7,606 bases of DNA. It comes from Candidatus Phaeomarinibacter sp. GTDB taxonomy: Bacteria > Pseudomonadota > Alphaproteobacteria > CGMCC-115125. Every line of letters starts with the position of its first letter. The first letter of the stretch is position 1. The DNA lies in the NCBI GenBank assembly GCA_028279995.1, contig JANQMQ010000201.1:1-7606 (forward strand), written 5' to 3'. The notes below the pieces were generated by a model that saw only the letters and a list, made by a program, of their open reading frames with translations, had not been told where the DNA came from and searched no databases. Below, one piece after another: positions 1-6,287 of this stretch. The position numbers were made by a program, and so were the translations under genes.

Positions 1-356
1 CGGCCATAGATCTCAAAGGCGCCGGCGCGGAGTGTTGCCCGCAATGTTGCGTCCAGACGCGGCAGACGCCAGCCTTTAGCAAGCGCCCCATCAATGGCCG
101 GATCAAGCTGGGACTGCTTTTCGACCACCCCCCGCACGATGGACTCGAAAAAGTCGGCATCTGCCGGATTGTCCGCAGTCAGTTCTTCAGCGGTTTCACC
201 ATCATAGGTGCGGCCCAGACGGGCAGCCCGGAACTCGGCAACAACATCGCCGATGTCAGCGCTGCCGATATCCATCTGGTAGAGCGCCTGCACTGCCGCA
301 AGCCGCGCATTGCTGCGGGCTTCGTGCGGCTGTTTGCGGGCCGGCTTCTTGCTCAA
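1..356 (-). CDS. nusB: Transcription antitermination factor NusB (partial, C-terminus outside window)
   Basis: NusB is an RNA-binding component of the NusB-NusE (S10) complex that acts at boxA in rRNA antitermination. I translated 118 codons from the minus strand. They show the family N-terminal pattern: a basic leader, then SNARLAAVQALYQMDI (about residues 15-30), then FFESIVRGV (about 74-82), and near the edge a segment typical of the NusB core (RLDATLRATLRAGAFEIYG, from about residue 100). The reading frame is open to position 1, so the end of the gene is missing. No ATG precedes the conserved ALYQM helix in this frame, so I chose TTG at 356-354. It is preceded by a purine-rich AAGGTGGA about 7 nt upstream. 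The start overlaps the ribH stop by 4 nt, which suggests translational coupling. The ribH-nusB pairing is common in bacteria. Confidence 0.93.
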   Translation of the reverse strand, partial: MSKKPARKQPHEARSNARLAAVQALYQMDIGSADIGDVVAEFRAARLGRTYDGETAEELTADNPADADFFESIVRGVVEKQSQLDPAIDGALAKGWRLPRLDATLRATLRAGAFEIYG

Positions 357-820
357 AGTCCATCCACCTTCATGGCACGTTTGTGGGCGATCATCGCCAG
401 CGTGGCCGCGGCGGCACCGCCACCCTTGTTCTTGTCATCAACCTTGGCGCGCGCCCAAGCCTGTTCTTCATTCTCAACGGTCTGGATACCGTTGCCCAGA
501 GCCAGGGCATGTTCCACGCCCAGGTCCATAAGCGCCCGCGCGCTTTCAAATGCAACAATATCAAAGTGTGCCGTTTCGCCACGGATCACACAGCCCAGCG
601 TGACGAAGCCATCATAGTAGGTCTGCCCGCCGGTGACTTTCATGGCCCGAAGCGCGTAGACCACGGCAGCTGGGATCTCCAGCACGCCGGGCACTTCCAT
701 GCGTTCGTAAGTGCCGCCTGCGGCTTCAATTTCCGCGATGGCGCCACGCGCCATTTCATCCGTTAGCTCGGGATAGAAACGGGCTTCGATGATGAGAATA
801 TGAGGAGGTTTCTTGCTCAT
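353..820 (-). CDS. ribH: 6,7-dimethyl-8-ribityllumazine synthase
   Basis: Lumazine synthase condenses 5-amino-6-ribitylamino-uracil with 3,4-dihydroxy-2-butanone 4-phosphate, the next-to-last step of riboflavin synthesis, and usually assembles as a pentamer or 60-mer. The protein has 155 residues, the usual length. Visible motifs are EARFY (12-16) near the N-terminus, PGVLEIP (44-50), and GCVIRGETAHFD (76-87), which contains the catalytic His at 85. The tail carries TVENEEQAWAR followed by a Lys/Gly/Ala-rich helix. The frame stays open upstream to 892, but those 24 residues lie inside the ribB-type gene, and MSKKPPHILI is the expected N-terminus. A weak purine-rich AAGAAG lies just upstream. 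It starts 22 bp after the preceding gene's stop and overlaps the nusB start by 4 nt. Confidence 0.96.
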   Translation of the reverse strand: MSKKPPHILIIEARFYPELTDEMARGAIAEIEAAGGTYERMEVPGVLEIPAAVVYALRAMKVTGGQTYYDGFVTLGCVIRGETAHFDIVAFESARALMDLGVEHALALGNGIQTVENEEQAWARAKVDDKNKGGGAAAATLAMIAHKRAMKVDGL

Positions 821-842
821 GAATCTTCTTTTTTGGCTGCAG

Positions 843-1961
843 CTAGCTCTTGGTAATCGGCCGCTGGCCGACAACTTCAAGGCCGTAGCCATCTATGCCG
901 ACGATGGTTGGATTGGGAGAGTTTGAAAGCAGTTCCATCTTGCGGACACCCAGATCCAGCAGGATCTGCGCGCCGACGCCATATTCGCGCAACCGACGCG
1001 GCGCCTGATCTATCCGCTTCTCCTTGTCCGCCAGCAACATGTCGGAGACGATCGTCGCTTCGGTATCGCGGATAATCACAATAACGCCGCGGCCTTCCTC
1101 ATCAATCGCCTTCATGGATTCTTCAACAAGATGAGCACGGCCACCCTTGCTGTTGAGAATGTCATCAAAGACATTGATGGCGTGCATGCGCACAAGGACC
1201 GGGTCTGGCGTGGAGATGTCGCCTTTCACCAGCGCAATATGCTCTGAATACTGAACATTGTTCTTGTAGACGATCATCTGGAACTCGCCGGCAGATTCAG
1301 ACTCGAATGTCCTGTCGACAGCGCGCTGCATGAAGTTGTCATGCTTGCGGCGGTAGGCGATCAGGTCTGCGATCGTCGCCACCTTGAGGTTGTGCAGCTG
1401 GGAGAACTGAATGAGGTCCGGCAGCCTTGCCATGGTGCCGTCATCATTCATGATCTCGCAGATCACACCGGCCGGGTTGAGACCCGCCAGACGGGAGACA
1501 TCAACAGCGGCCTCCGTGTGCCCAGCGCGCACAAGCACGCCACCTTCTTTCGCCACCAGCGGAAACACATGGCCTGGAGTGGCAATGTCTGCAAAATTCT
1601 TGGTGGGGTCGACGGCGACAGCAATCGTATGCGCCCGGTCATGGGCGGAAATGCCCGTGGTCACACCCTCACGAGCCTCGATCGAGATCGTGAAGGCCGT
1701 CTGGTGCCGTGACTGGTTGTGGGCGGACATCAGGTCGAGGTTCAACTGCTTCGACCGCTCTTCCGTCATCGAGAGGCAGATCAGCCCGCGCCCATATTTG
1801 GCCATGAAGTTGATGGCGTCAGGTGTCGCCATCTGCGCCGGGATGACCAGATCGCCTTCATTCTCGCGATCCTCCGCATCCACCAGAATGAACATCTTGC
1901 CGTTGCGGGCGTCTTCGATAACATCCTCGATCGGGGACAGGAATTCGGAAAACTCGCTCAT
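843..1961 (-). CDS. ribB: 3,4-dihydroxy-2-butanone 4-phosphate synthase fused to an inactive RibA-like domain (RibBX type)
   Basis: The protein has 372 residues. Residues 1 to about 205 form a complete RibB domain that converts ribulose 5-phosphate into dihydroxybutanone phosphate and formate. RENEGD (32-37), GLIC (59-62), TGISAHDR (102-109), PGHVFPL (129-135), GHTEAAVD (147-154) and [10 protein letters not shown] (166-175) are all present. Residues about 225-372 resemble GTP cyclohydrolase II by position and by the tail ([20 protein letters not shown]). However, the three zinc cysteines expected after VRMH (257-260) align with Asn263, Gly274 and Ala276. The catalytic loop normally read as RQEGRGIGL is replaced by [10 protein letters not shown] (297-306). 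This matches the RibBX variant known from Proteobacteria rather than bifunctional RibBA. I chose ATG 1961 for its AAGGAG 5 nt upstream. The frame is open to 2054, but those residues look non-conserved. It lies 55 bp after ribE. Confidence 0.93.
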   Translation of the reverse strand: MSEFSEFLSPIEDVIEDARNGKMFILVDAEDRENEGDLVIPAQMATPDAINFMAKYGRGLICLSMTEERSKQLNLDLMSAHNQSRHQTAFTISIEAREGVTTGISAHDRAHTIAVAVDPTKNFADIATPGHVFPLVAKEGGVLVRAGHTEAAVDVSRLAGLNPAGVICEIMNDDGTMARLPDLIQFSQLHNLKVATIADLIAYRRKHDNFMQRAVDRTFESESAGEFQMIVYKNNVQYSEHIALVKGDISTPDPVLVRMHAINVFDDILNSKGGRAHLVEESMKAIDEEGRGVIVIIRDTEATIVSDMLLADKEKRIDQAPRRLREYGVGAQILLDLGVRKMELLSNSPNPTIVGIDGYGLEVVGQRPITKS

Positions 1962-2016
1962 ACGTGCTCCTTGCCAGGCCTGATGGCCGCTTGGATTTCT
2001 TGTGTTGGTATGGGGC

Positions 2017-2649
2017 TCAGGCGGACTTTTGGCCCGGTTGGGCCAATGCCGCAAACTCTATCTGGCGAGCGACATAGCGCGCCAGCATGTCAATTTCCAG
2101 ATTTACCGGGTCACCAGCGTTAAGATCGCCCAATGTGGTCTGGGTCTGTGTGTGGGGAATGATGTTCACCCCGAAGGTGTCCTGCCCCACTTCGTTCACT
2201 GTCAGGGAGATGCCGTCAATGGTGATCGACCCCTTGGACGCCACATAGGGCATCAGGTCCGCAGGCGCCTTAAAGGTCAGCCGCCAGCTATCGCCCTCAG
2301 GCGTGGAACTGACAAGACTGCCGACACCATCCACGTGACCACTGACGATATGCCCGCCGAGCTCATCCCCCGCCTTGAGGGCGCGTTCCAGATTCATCCG
2401 GGTGCCAACCTTCCAGCTTCCCAGCTTGGTCAGGTTGAGGGTCTCGCCTGACGCTTCTACGTCGAACCAGCAGGTTGTGTCGTCGATGCGACCTTTCCCG
2501 ATGACGGTCAGGCAGGCGCCTGAGCACGCGATGGAGGCGCCAAGGTCAATGCCGTCTGCGTCATAAACCGTGGAGATACGAAAACGTGTGTCGCCGCGCT
2601 CTTCGATTTCCGTGACCTTGCCGATGTCCGTAATGATGCCGGTGAACAT
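2017..2649 (-). CDS. ribE: Riboflavin synthase, alpha subunit
   Basis: Riboflavin synthase dismutates two molecules of 6,7-dimethyl-8-ribityllumazine to riboflavin, the last step of the pathway. The protein has 210 residues and shows the internal duplication of two lumazine-binding barrels. The first begins with the family signature MFTGIITDIG (1-10) and has SIACSGACLTV (39-49). The second begins near GGHIVSGHVDG (98-108) and has the matching SITIDGISLTVN (141-152), followed by NIIPHTQTQTTLG. Residues after about 190 form a short, variable tail. The ATG at 2649 is the first codon of the conserved N-terminus, so the start is secure even though only a weak purine stretch precedes it. It lies 18 bp downstream of the ribD stop. 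The symbol ribE follows E. coli-style usage; some annotators call it ribC or use ribE for lumazine synthase. Confidence 0.96.
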   Translation of the reverse strand: MFTGIITDIGKVTEIEERGDTRFRISTVYDADGIDLGASIACSGACLTVIGKGRIDDTTCWFDVEASGETLNLTKLGSWKVGTRMNLERALKAGDELGGHIVSGHVDGVGSLVSSTPEGDSWRLTFKAPADLMPYVASKGSITIDGISLTVNEVGQDTFGVNIIPHTQTQTTLGDLNAGDPVNLEIDMLARYVARQIEFAALAQPGQKSA

Positions 2650-2667
2650 TTTGCTTCTCGTTTGTGT

Positions 2668-3780
2668 CTAGATGTCGTGCCGGACGCGCAGGCTGGTCAG
2701 CACGTCCTCGCCAAGGGCGGTGACGGCCAGACGCTCAAAGCCTGCGTCCAGATCAATGTCATCAAGCCCCAGACCTGCAACGGCAGAGTATCCGTCATCA
2801 CCGATGATCTTGGGTGCCTGGAACCATTCAATGCGGTCAATCAGGTTATCGCGCAGGAGGCTGGCCGCCAGGCGTGCGCCGCCTTCGACCATCACCCGGG
2901 TGATGCCACGCTCAGCCAGAAGCTTTAGCGCTTCCATCATGTCCATCTGGTTGTCCGCTGCCAACGGCACAAAGATGAGCTCGACGCCCTGCTCTTCGAA
3001 GGCGCGCGCCCGGTCCTTGTCAGCGTCTTCGCGGGTCAGGACAATCACCGCTGTTTCGCCCGCGGAGCGCACCAGCTTTGAGGTAAGCGGCAAGCGGAGG
3101 CGCCCGTCCGCGACCACACGAATGGGAGAACATCCGGCAAGCCCCGGCAGGCGGCATGTCAGCTGTGGGTCATCAACAATCGCCGTAGCGCTGCCCACCA
3201 TGATGGCATCCGCCTGGGCCCGCATGAGGTGGGTACGCTCCCGCGCCATCTCACCAGTGATCCAGTGGCTCTTGCCTGTATGGGTCGCAATCTTGCCATC
3301 GAGGGTCGACGCGATCTTCAGCAGGACTTCCGGCCGCCCTTCCCGGACCCGCGTGAAGAAGCCGGAATTGAGATCACGAGCCTCATCTTCAAGCACGCCT
3401 TCCGTCACCGAAATGCCGCCATCCTTCAGCATGGCGATGCCTTGCCCGCTCACCCGCGGATCATCATCCGTACACGCCACAACAGCGCGCGAAACACCCG
3501 CTTCGACAAGCGCCTGTGCGCATGGTCCCGTCTGACCTGTGTGCGCACATGGTTCTAGAGTGACATAGGCAGTTGCACCATGTGCCTTGTCGCCCGCACG
3601 GGCAACAGCCTCCGTCTCCGCGTGAGGACGGCCTCCCGGCTGCGTCCATCCCCGGCCAACAACAACCGGCCGGTCACCGGACGTCTTGACGAGAACACAT
3701 CCAACAGACGGATTGGGTGCCACCCGGCCAAGCCCACGGCGCGCGAGCGCCATGGCCATACGCATAAAACGCAGGTCCAT
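2668..3780 (-). CDS. ribD: Bifunctional diaminohydroxyphosphoribosylaminopyrimidine deaminase / 5-amino-6-(5-phosphoribosylamino)uracil reductase
   Basis: RibD carries out the second and third steps of the GTP branch of riboflavin synthesis. With this start it has 370 residues. The N-terminal deaminase domain has the zinc site: HAE (53-55), then PCAHTGQTGPC (77-87) supplying Cys78 and Cys87. The C-terminal NADPH-dependent reductase domain begins near LLKIASTLDGKI (about 153-164) and includes the VEGGARLAASLL segment and a closing QAPKIIG. Three in-frame ATGs compete: 3864, 3828 and 3780. None has a good Shine-Dalgarno. I favour 3780 because a GAG lies 9 nt upstream and because length and zinc-site positions then nearly match E. 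coli RibD. The open frame up to 3864 adds 28 unconserved-looking residues, so the true start may be earlier. It is cotranscribed after nrdR. Confidence 0.93.
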   Translation of the reverse strand: MDLRFMRMAMALARRGLGRVAPNPSVGCVLVKTSGDRPVVVGRGWTQPGGRPHAETEAVARAGDKAHGATAYVTLEPCAHTGQTGPCAQALVEAGVSRAVVACTDDDPRVSGQGIAMLKDGGISVTEGVLEDEARDLNSGFFTRVREGRPEVLLKIASTLDGKIATHTGKSHWITGEMARERTHLMRAQADAIMVGSATAIVDDPQLTCRLPGLAGCSPIRVVADGRLRLPLTSKLVRSAGETAVIVLTREDADKDRARAFEEQGVELIFVPLAADNQMDMMEALKLLAERGITRVMVEGGARLAASLLRDNLIDRIEWFQAPKIIGDDGYSAVAGLGLDDIDLDAGFERLAVTALGEDVLTSLRVRHDI

Positions 3781-3888
3781 CGCCACTTGCTCTTTGGGAG
3801 ACAGGTCCACTGTAAATCCGGCCTTCATTCCGGTCTTGTGCTCAGGCGCACTGCCGGGCCGCATGGGGCGGCAGGATCACGTGCGCCG

Positions 3889-4389
3889 TCAGTTCTGTTT
3901 GCCGCCGTCGTTGTCGGCCTTGGCGTCAGAACCGTCTTCGTCCTCACCCAGACCGCCAAGAAAATTCTCAAAGTCCTTGGCTTCCCGGAAGTTCCGGTAG
4001 ACCGAGGCAAAACGAACATAGGCCACCTCATCCAGCAGCTTAAGCCGTTCCATCATCAACTCACCAACCATGGACGCGGGAATATCGGATTCACCGGTAC
4101 TCTCCAACTCACGGATGATGCCGGACACCATACGCTCGACCCGTTCAGGCTCAACCGGACGTTTGCGCAAGGAGATTTGCAGCGACCGCATCAGCTTGTC
4201 CCGGTCAAACGGTTCGCGCTTGCCGTTGCGTTTGACGACCGTCAGATCGCGAAGCTGGACCCGCTCAAAGGTAGTAAAACGGGCGCCACAGGCCGGACAG
4301 AAACGGCGGCGGCGGATGGCCGCCGCATCTTCCGTCGGCCGCGAATCCTTAACCTGCGTGTCTTCATTGCCGCAAAACGGGCAGCGCAT
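3889..4389 (-). CDS. nrdR: Transcriptional repressor NrdR
   Basis: NrdR is a zinc-ribbon/ATP-cone repressor that senses ATP/dATP and represses ribonucleotide reductase operons through NrdR boxes. The protein has 166 residues. The zinc ribbon is complete: CPFC at 3-6 and CPAC at 31-34, with the basic RRRRF stretch at 26-30 between them. The ATP-cone domain occupies about residues 48-138, starting at [15 protein letters not shown] and ending around [10 protein letters not shown]. The last ~20 residues are an acidic, low-complexity tail ([13 protein letters not shown]) longer than the minimal family length. The ATG at 4389 is fixed by the MRCPFC start. A G-rich leader (see the repeat entry) precedes it. 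It lies 63 bp after glyA and, with ribD next, forms the usual nrdR-rib linkage. I saw no clear NrdR box in the window. Confidence 0.97.
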   Translation of the reverse strand: MRCPFCGNEDTQVKDSRPTEDAAAIRRRRFCPACGARFTTFERVQLRDLTVVKRNGKREPFDRDKLMRSLQISLRKRPVEPERVERMVSGIIRELESTGESDIPASMVGELMMERLKLLDEVAYVRFASVYRNFREAKDFENFLGGLGEDEDGSDAKADNDGGKQN

Positions 4390-4390
4390 G

Positions 4391-4418
4391 TCCCAATATC
4401 CCCAATAGGCACCCCAAT
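4391..4418 (-). repeat. Three short direct repeats in the nrdR leader
   Basis: On the minus strand the bases before the nrdR ATG read ATTGGGG, 5 nt, ATTGGGG, 2 nt, ATTGGGA. Plus-strand copies of CCCCAAT are at 4412-4418 and 4400-4406, with TCCCAAT at 4391-4397. The last two copies lie where the ribosome binding site must be, since no other Shine-Dalgarno-like stretch is present. A role is not known; it could be chance or slippage in a G-rich leader. Confidence 0.5.
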
Positions 4419-4452
4419 CGGGACGTACCCTGAATCAAGCCCAAATGTCTGT

Positions 4453-5751
4453 TTACCCGTAAATCGGGAAACGTGCACACAATTCGAGGACCCGCTCTTT
4501 TACCGAGGCTTCGATGGCGCTGTTGTCGTCCGGATTGGCGACCAGGCCATCAAGCACTTCGGTGATGAGGTCACCGACGAGCGAGAACTCAGCGACGCCG
4601 AAACCGCGCGTCGTGCCTGCCGGCGTGCCCAGACGGACACCTGATGTAATGGCCGGTGGTGCCGGATCAAAGGGCACTCCATTCTTGTTGCAGGTGATAT
4701 GGGCGTTCTCGAGGGAGTGTTCAGCCGCCTTGCCGGTCAGATTCTTCGGACGCAGGTCCACCAGCATCAGATGGCTGTCGGTCCCGCCGGAAACAATGTC
4801 CACACCGCCCTTCTGGAGCGATGAAGCCAGTGCGCGGGCATTCTCGACCACGTTCTGGGCGTAGATCTTGAAGCTCGGCTGCAACGCTTCGCCGAAGGCA
4901 ACCGCCTTGCCGGCAATCACATGCATCAACGGGCCACCCTGAATGCCCGGGAAGATCGCCGAATTGATCTTCTTGGCCAACTTCTCGTCGTTGGTGAGAA
5001 TCATGCCGCCGCGCGGGCCACGAAGCGTCTTGTGGGTGGTCGTCGTGCACACATCCGCATAAGGCAGCGGGCTCGGGTAGACGCCGCCAGCCACAAGGCC
5101 CGCAAAGTGCGCCATGTCCACCATCAGGAAGGCATCCACGCTGTCTGCGATTTCACGGAACTTGGCAAAGTCGATGACCGGTGAATAAGCCGAGCCGCCT
5201 GCGATGATGAGCTTCGGCTTGTGCTCCTGCGCCAGCTTTGCCACGTCGTCATAGTCGATGTGACCATCCTGCTTGCGCACACCGTACTGCACCGGGGTAA
5301 ACCACTTGCCTGACTGGTTCGGCTTGGCGCCATGGGTCAGGTGCCCGCCGGCATCGAGACTCATGCCCAGGATCGTGTCCCCCGGCTTGATCATGGCCAT
5401 CATGGCGCCCTGGTTGGCCTGACTGCCGGAATTGGGCTGCACATTGGCGAACTCGCAGTTGAACAGCCGCTTGGCGCGCTCGATCGCCAGACTCTCTACT
5501 TCATCGACAAATTCACAGCCGCCATAGTATCGGCGCCCCGGGTACCCTTCCGCGTACTTGTTCGTCAGAACCGAACCTTGTGCCTCAAGAACAGCACGGC
5601 TGACGATATTCTCTGACGCAATCAGTTCGATCTGCGTCTGCTGCCGGCCCAGTTCACGCCCCACAGAGGCGAAAACATCAGGATCTGTTTCGGCCAGGGA
5701 ACGCGAGAAAAAATCGTCAGTGGCGGGTGACTCTGTATCTTGAAGCGACAT
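4453..5751 (-). CDS. glyA: Serine hydroxymethyltransferase
   Basis: GlyA is a cytosolic PLP enzyme that interconverts serine plus tetrahydrofolate with glycine plus 5,10-methylene-tetrahydrofolate, the main source of one-carbon units. The protein has 432 residues, normal for the family. Visible motifs are [11 protein letters not shown] (41-51), [16 protein letters not shown] (63-78), [11 protein letters not shown] (103-113), VDMAHFAGL (211-219) with the PLP-interacting Asp212 and His215, and [14 protein letters not shown] with the PLP Schiff-base Lys at 241. The ATG at 5751 is preceded by AGAGGA with a 6-7 nt spacer, a good ribosome binding site. It is the first gene of the minus-strand string. 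Upstream lies a long gene-free stretch rich in complementary segments, so leader-mediated control is possible. In many alphaproteobacteria rpiB lies just upstream; here it does not. Confidence 0.98.
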   Translation of the reverse strand: MSLQDTESPATDDFFSRSLAETDPDVFASVGRELGRQQTQIELIASENIVSRAVLEAQGSVLTNKYAEGYPGRRYYGGCEFVDEVESLAIERAKRLFNCEFANVQPNSGSQANQGAMMAMIKPGDTILGMSLDAGGHLTHGAKPNQSGKWFTPVQYGVRKQDGHIDYDDVAKLAQEHKPKLIIAGGSAYSPVIDFAKFREIADSVDAFLMVDMAHFAGLVAGGVYPSPLPYADVCTTTTHKTLRGPRGGMILTNDEKLAKKINSAIFPGIQGGPLMHVIAGKAVAFGEALQPSFKIYAQNVVENARALASSLQKGGVDIVSGGTDSHLMLVDLRPKNLTGKAAEHSLENAHITCNKNGVPFDPAPPAITSGVRLGTPAGTTRGFGVAEFSLVGDLITEVLDGLVANPDDNSAIEASVKERVLELCARFPIYG

Positions 5752-5800
5752 GGGAGATCCTCTGGGCTTTCCTTGGTCTCAGCGGCTGCTAAAGCGTTGA

Positions 5801-5870
5801 TCAGGCGTGTAAAGCAGGACGTAATCCGGTTGCTGCTCATTAGCAAGCGGACCGCCTGAAGACCTGCCTT
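5801..5870 (-). ncRNA. Candidate structured element proximal to glyA (pseudoknot-like pairing)
   Basis: On the minus-strand transcript a hairpin at 5851-5825 has arms UCCG-C-UUGCU and AGCAA-C-CGGA around a 7-nt loop (4 bp, one C·C mismatch, 5 bp). Two further helices surround it: UCAGGCG (5859-5853) with CGCCUGA (5807-5801), 7 bp, and AAGGCAGG (5870-5863) with CCUGCUUU (5818-5811), 8 bp with one G·U. The two helices cross, so they either form an H-type pseudoknot or exclude each other. The element ends about 50 nt before the glyA ATG. It could be part of a regulatory leader. I do not recognise a named family, and function is inference. Confidence 0.35.
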
Positions 5871-5887
5871 GCGCATATCTTGTGGTT

Positions 5888-6024
5888 CCAAGAACTCCCT
5901 AACATATCGTCGCTCGGTGCCCAACAGACCGCGCGCGCCCTCAAGACCTGACCACTTAAGGTCAGCCCTGCCTCTCGCCTGCCGGATCTGTCCTCTCGCC
6001 TCGTGCTTGAGGGAGTTCGGACAA
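5888..6024 (-). ncRNA. Candidate structured RNA or leader module upstream of glyA
   Basis: On the minus strand, GAACUCCCU (6018-6010) can pair perfectly with AGGGAGUUC (5900-5892), closing a domain of about 125 nt. Inside it ACAGAUC (5991-5985) pairs with GGUCUGU (5930-5924), and CUGACC/GGUCAG (5965-5960 with 5953-5948) forms a 6-bp hairpin with a 6-nt loop. An alternative perfect 8-bp helix, CCCUCAAG (6013-6006) with CUUGAGGG (5945-5938), shares 4 nt with the outer helix and excludes it. The first fold is an elongated rod with a purine-rich internal bubble, loosely like 6S RNA; the pair of folds also resembles a switching leader. I could not match it to a known family. The transcript ends are not known. 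Confidence 0.4.
5971..6000. repeat. Two copies of a 9-mer, CCTCTCGCC
   Basis: CCTCTCGCC occurs exactly at 5971-5979 and 5992-6000, 21 bp apart. On the minus-strand transcript it reads GGCGAGAGG twice, and both copies fall in the purine-rich 5' strand of the candidate structured RNA. They could be unpaired protein- or RNA-contact sites, or chance. Confidence 0.5.
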
Positions 6025-6035
6025 AGAACGCGTAG

Positions 6036-6052
6036 TGCACAAACAATGTGCA
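6036..6052. promoter_or_regulatory. 17-bp dyad, possible operator
   Basis: TGCACA (6036-6041), a 5-bp A-rich spacer, and TGTGCA (6047-6052) form a perfect inverted repeat. It overlaps a second palindrome, TGCATGCA (6049-6056). The dyad lies just upstream of the candidate structured RNA on the glyA side of the divergent region, where a regulator of the minus-strand promoter might bind. No binding protein can be named. Confidence 0.35.
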
Positions 6053-6171
6053 TGCATCAGATGAACCTGTTTACTTGCCGCCGGTTTTCACAGTTCCCAT
6101 TTGGTAATAACTGAGACTTCGCCTAATGAGTTATCTTAAATACAACCGCATTCACTTAACGCGCGATCAAC

Positions 6172-6200
6172 TTGATTTGTTAGTGTTCCAACACCTCTAT
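6172..6200 (+). promoter_or_regulatory. Possible mucR promoter
   Basis: TTGATT (6172-6177) and CTCTAT (6195-6200) are separated by 17 bp in the AT-rich half of the intergenic region, about 88 bp before the mucR start. A 12-bp dyad, GTGTT-CC-AACAC (6183-6194), fills the spacer. The -10 match is poor, and TATAGA at 6208-6213 is another possible -10. The call is tentative. Confidence 0.25.
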
Positions 6201-6287
6201 TTTTCAATATAGAATTGCCATCCAGCAAATCCCCATTTATACGCTGGGTATTACCCCAAATCAGTGCCCCGACCTGGAGCTGCACAA

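Larger units (their letters stand above)
5752..6287. other. Gene-free region between divergent glyA and mucR
   Basis: This 536-bp stretch separates the divergent starts of glyA (minus) and mucR (plus) and must carry both promoters. I found no convincing protein gene in it. The part nearest glyA (about 5800-6020) is GC-rich and full of complementary segments, described separately. Positions 6030-6060 hold a 17-bp dyad. The part nearest mucR (about 6100-6240) is AT-rich, about 35-38% GC in the two 60-base lines I counted, clearly below the coding sequence. Confidence 0.85.

Noticed and set aside
1341..2123. Several plus-strand open frames of 120-190 codons antisense to ribB and ribE
   Set aside because: They are shadows of the clear minus-strand rib genes, with no motifs or initiation signals of their own.
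843..3864. FMN riboswitch or other leader controlling the rib genes
   Set aside because: The gaps between the rib genes are short and I found nothing like the conserved FMN aptamer blocks in them.
3580..4644. Plus-strand open frame of 354 codons antisense to ribD, nrdR and glyA
   Set aside because: It runs across three well-supported minus-strand genes and its translation shows no recognisable domain; long antisense frames are common in high-GC DNA.
5752..6020. Glycine, TPP, SAM-II or THF riboswitch upstream of glyA
   Set aside because: I could not find the conserved core sequences of these families as I know them; only pairing patterns are visible. A covariance-model search would settle it.
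5888..6024. Definite 6S RNA
   Set aside because: The rod-like fold with an internal bubble is suggestive, but I cannot match conserved 6S positions and a competing helix exists, so I left it as an unassigned structured RNA.
5622..6053. Minus-strand open frame of 143 codons covering the glyA leader
   Set aside because: It overlaps the glyA start out of frame, has no clear ribosome binding site or recognisable domain, and the region is better explained as untranslated structured sequence.
6264..6287. GTG at 6264 as the mucR start
   Set aside because: No Shine-Dalgarno precedes it, while ATG 6288 has GGAG at good spacing and gives the usual MucR N-terminus.
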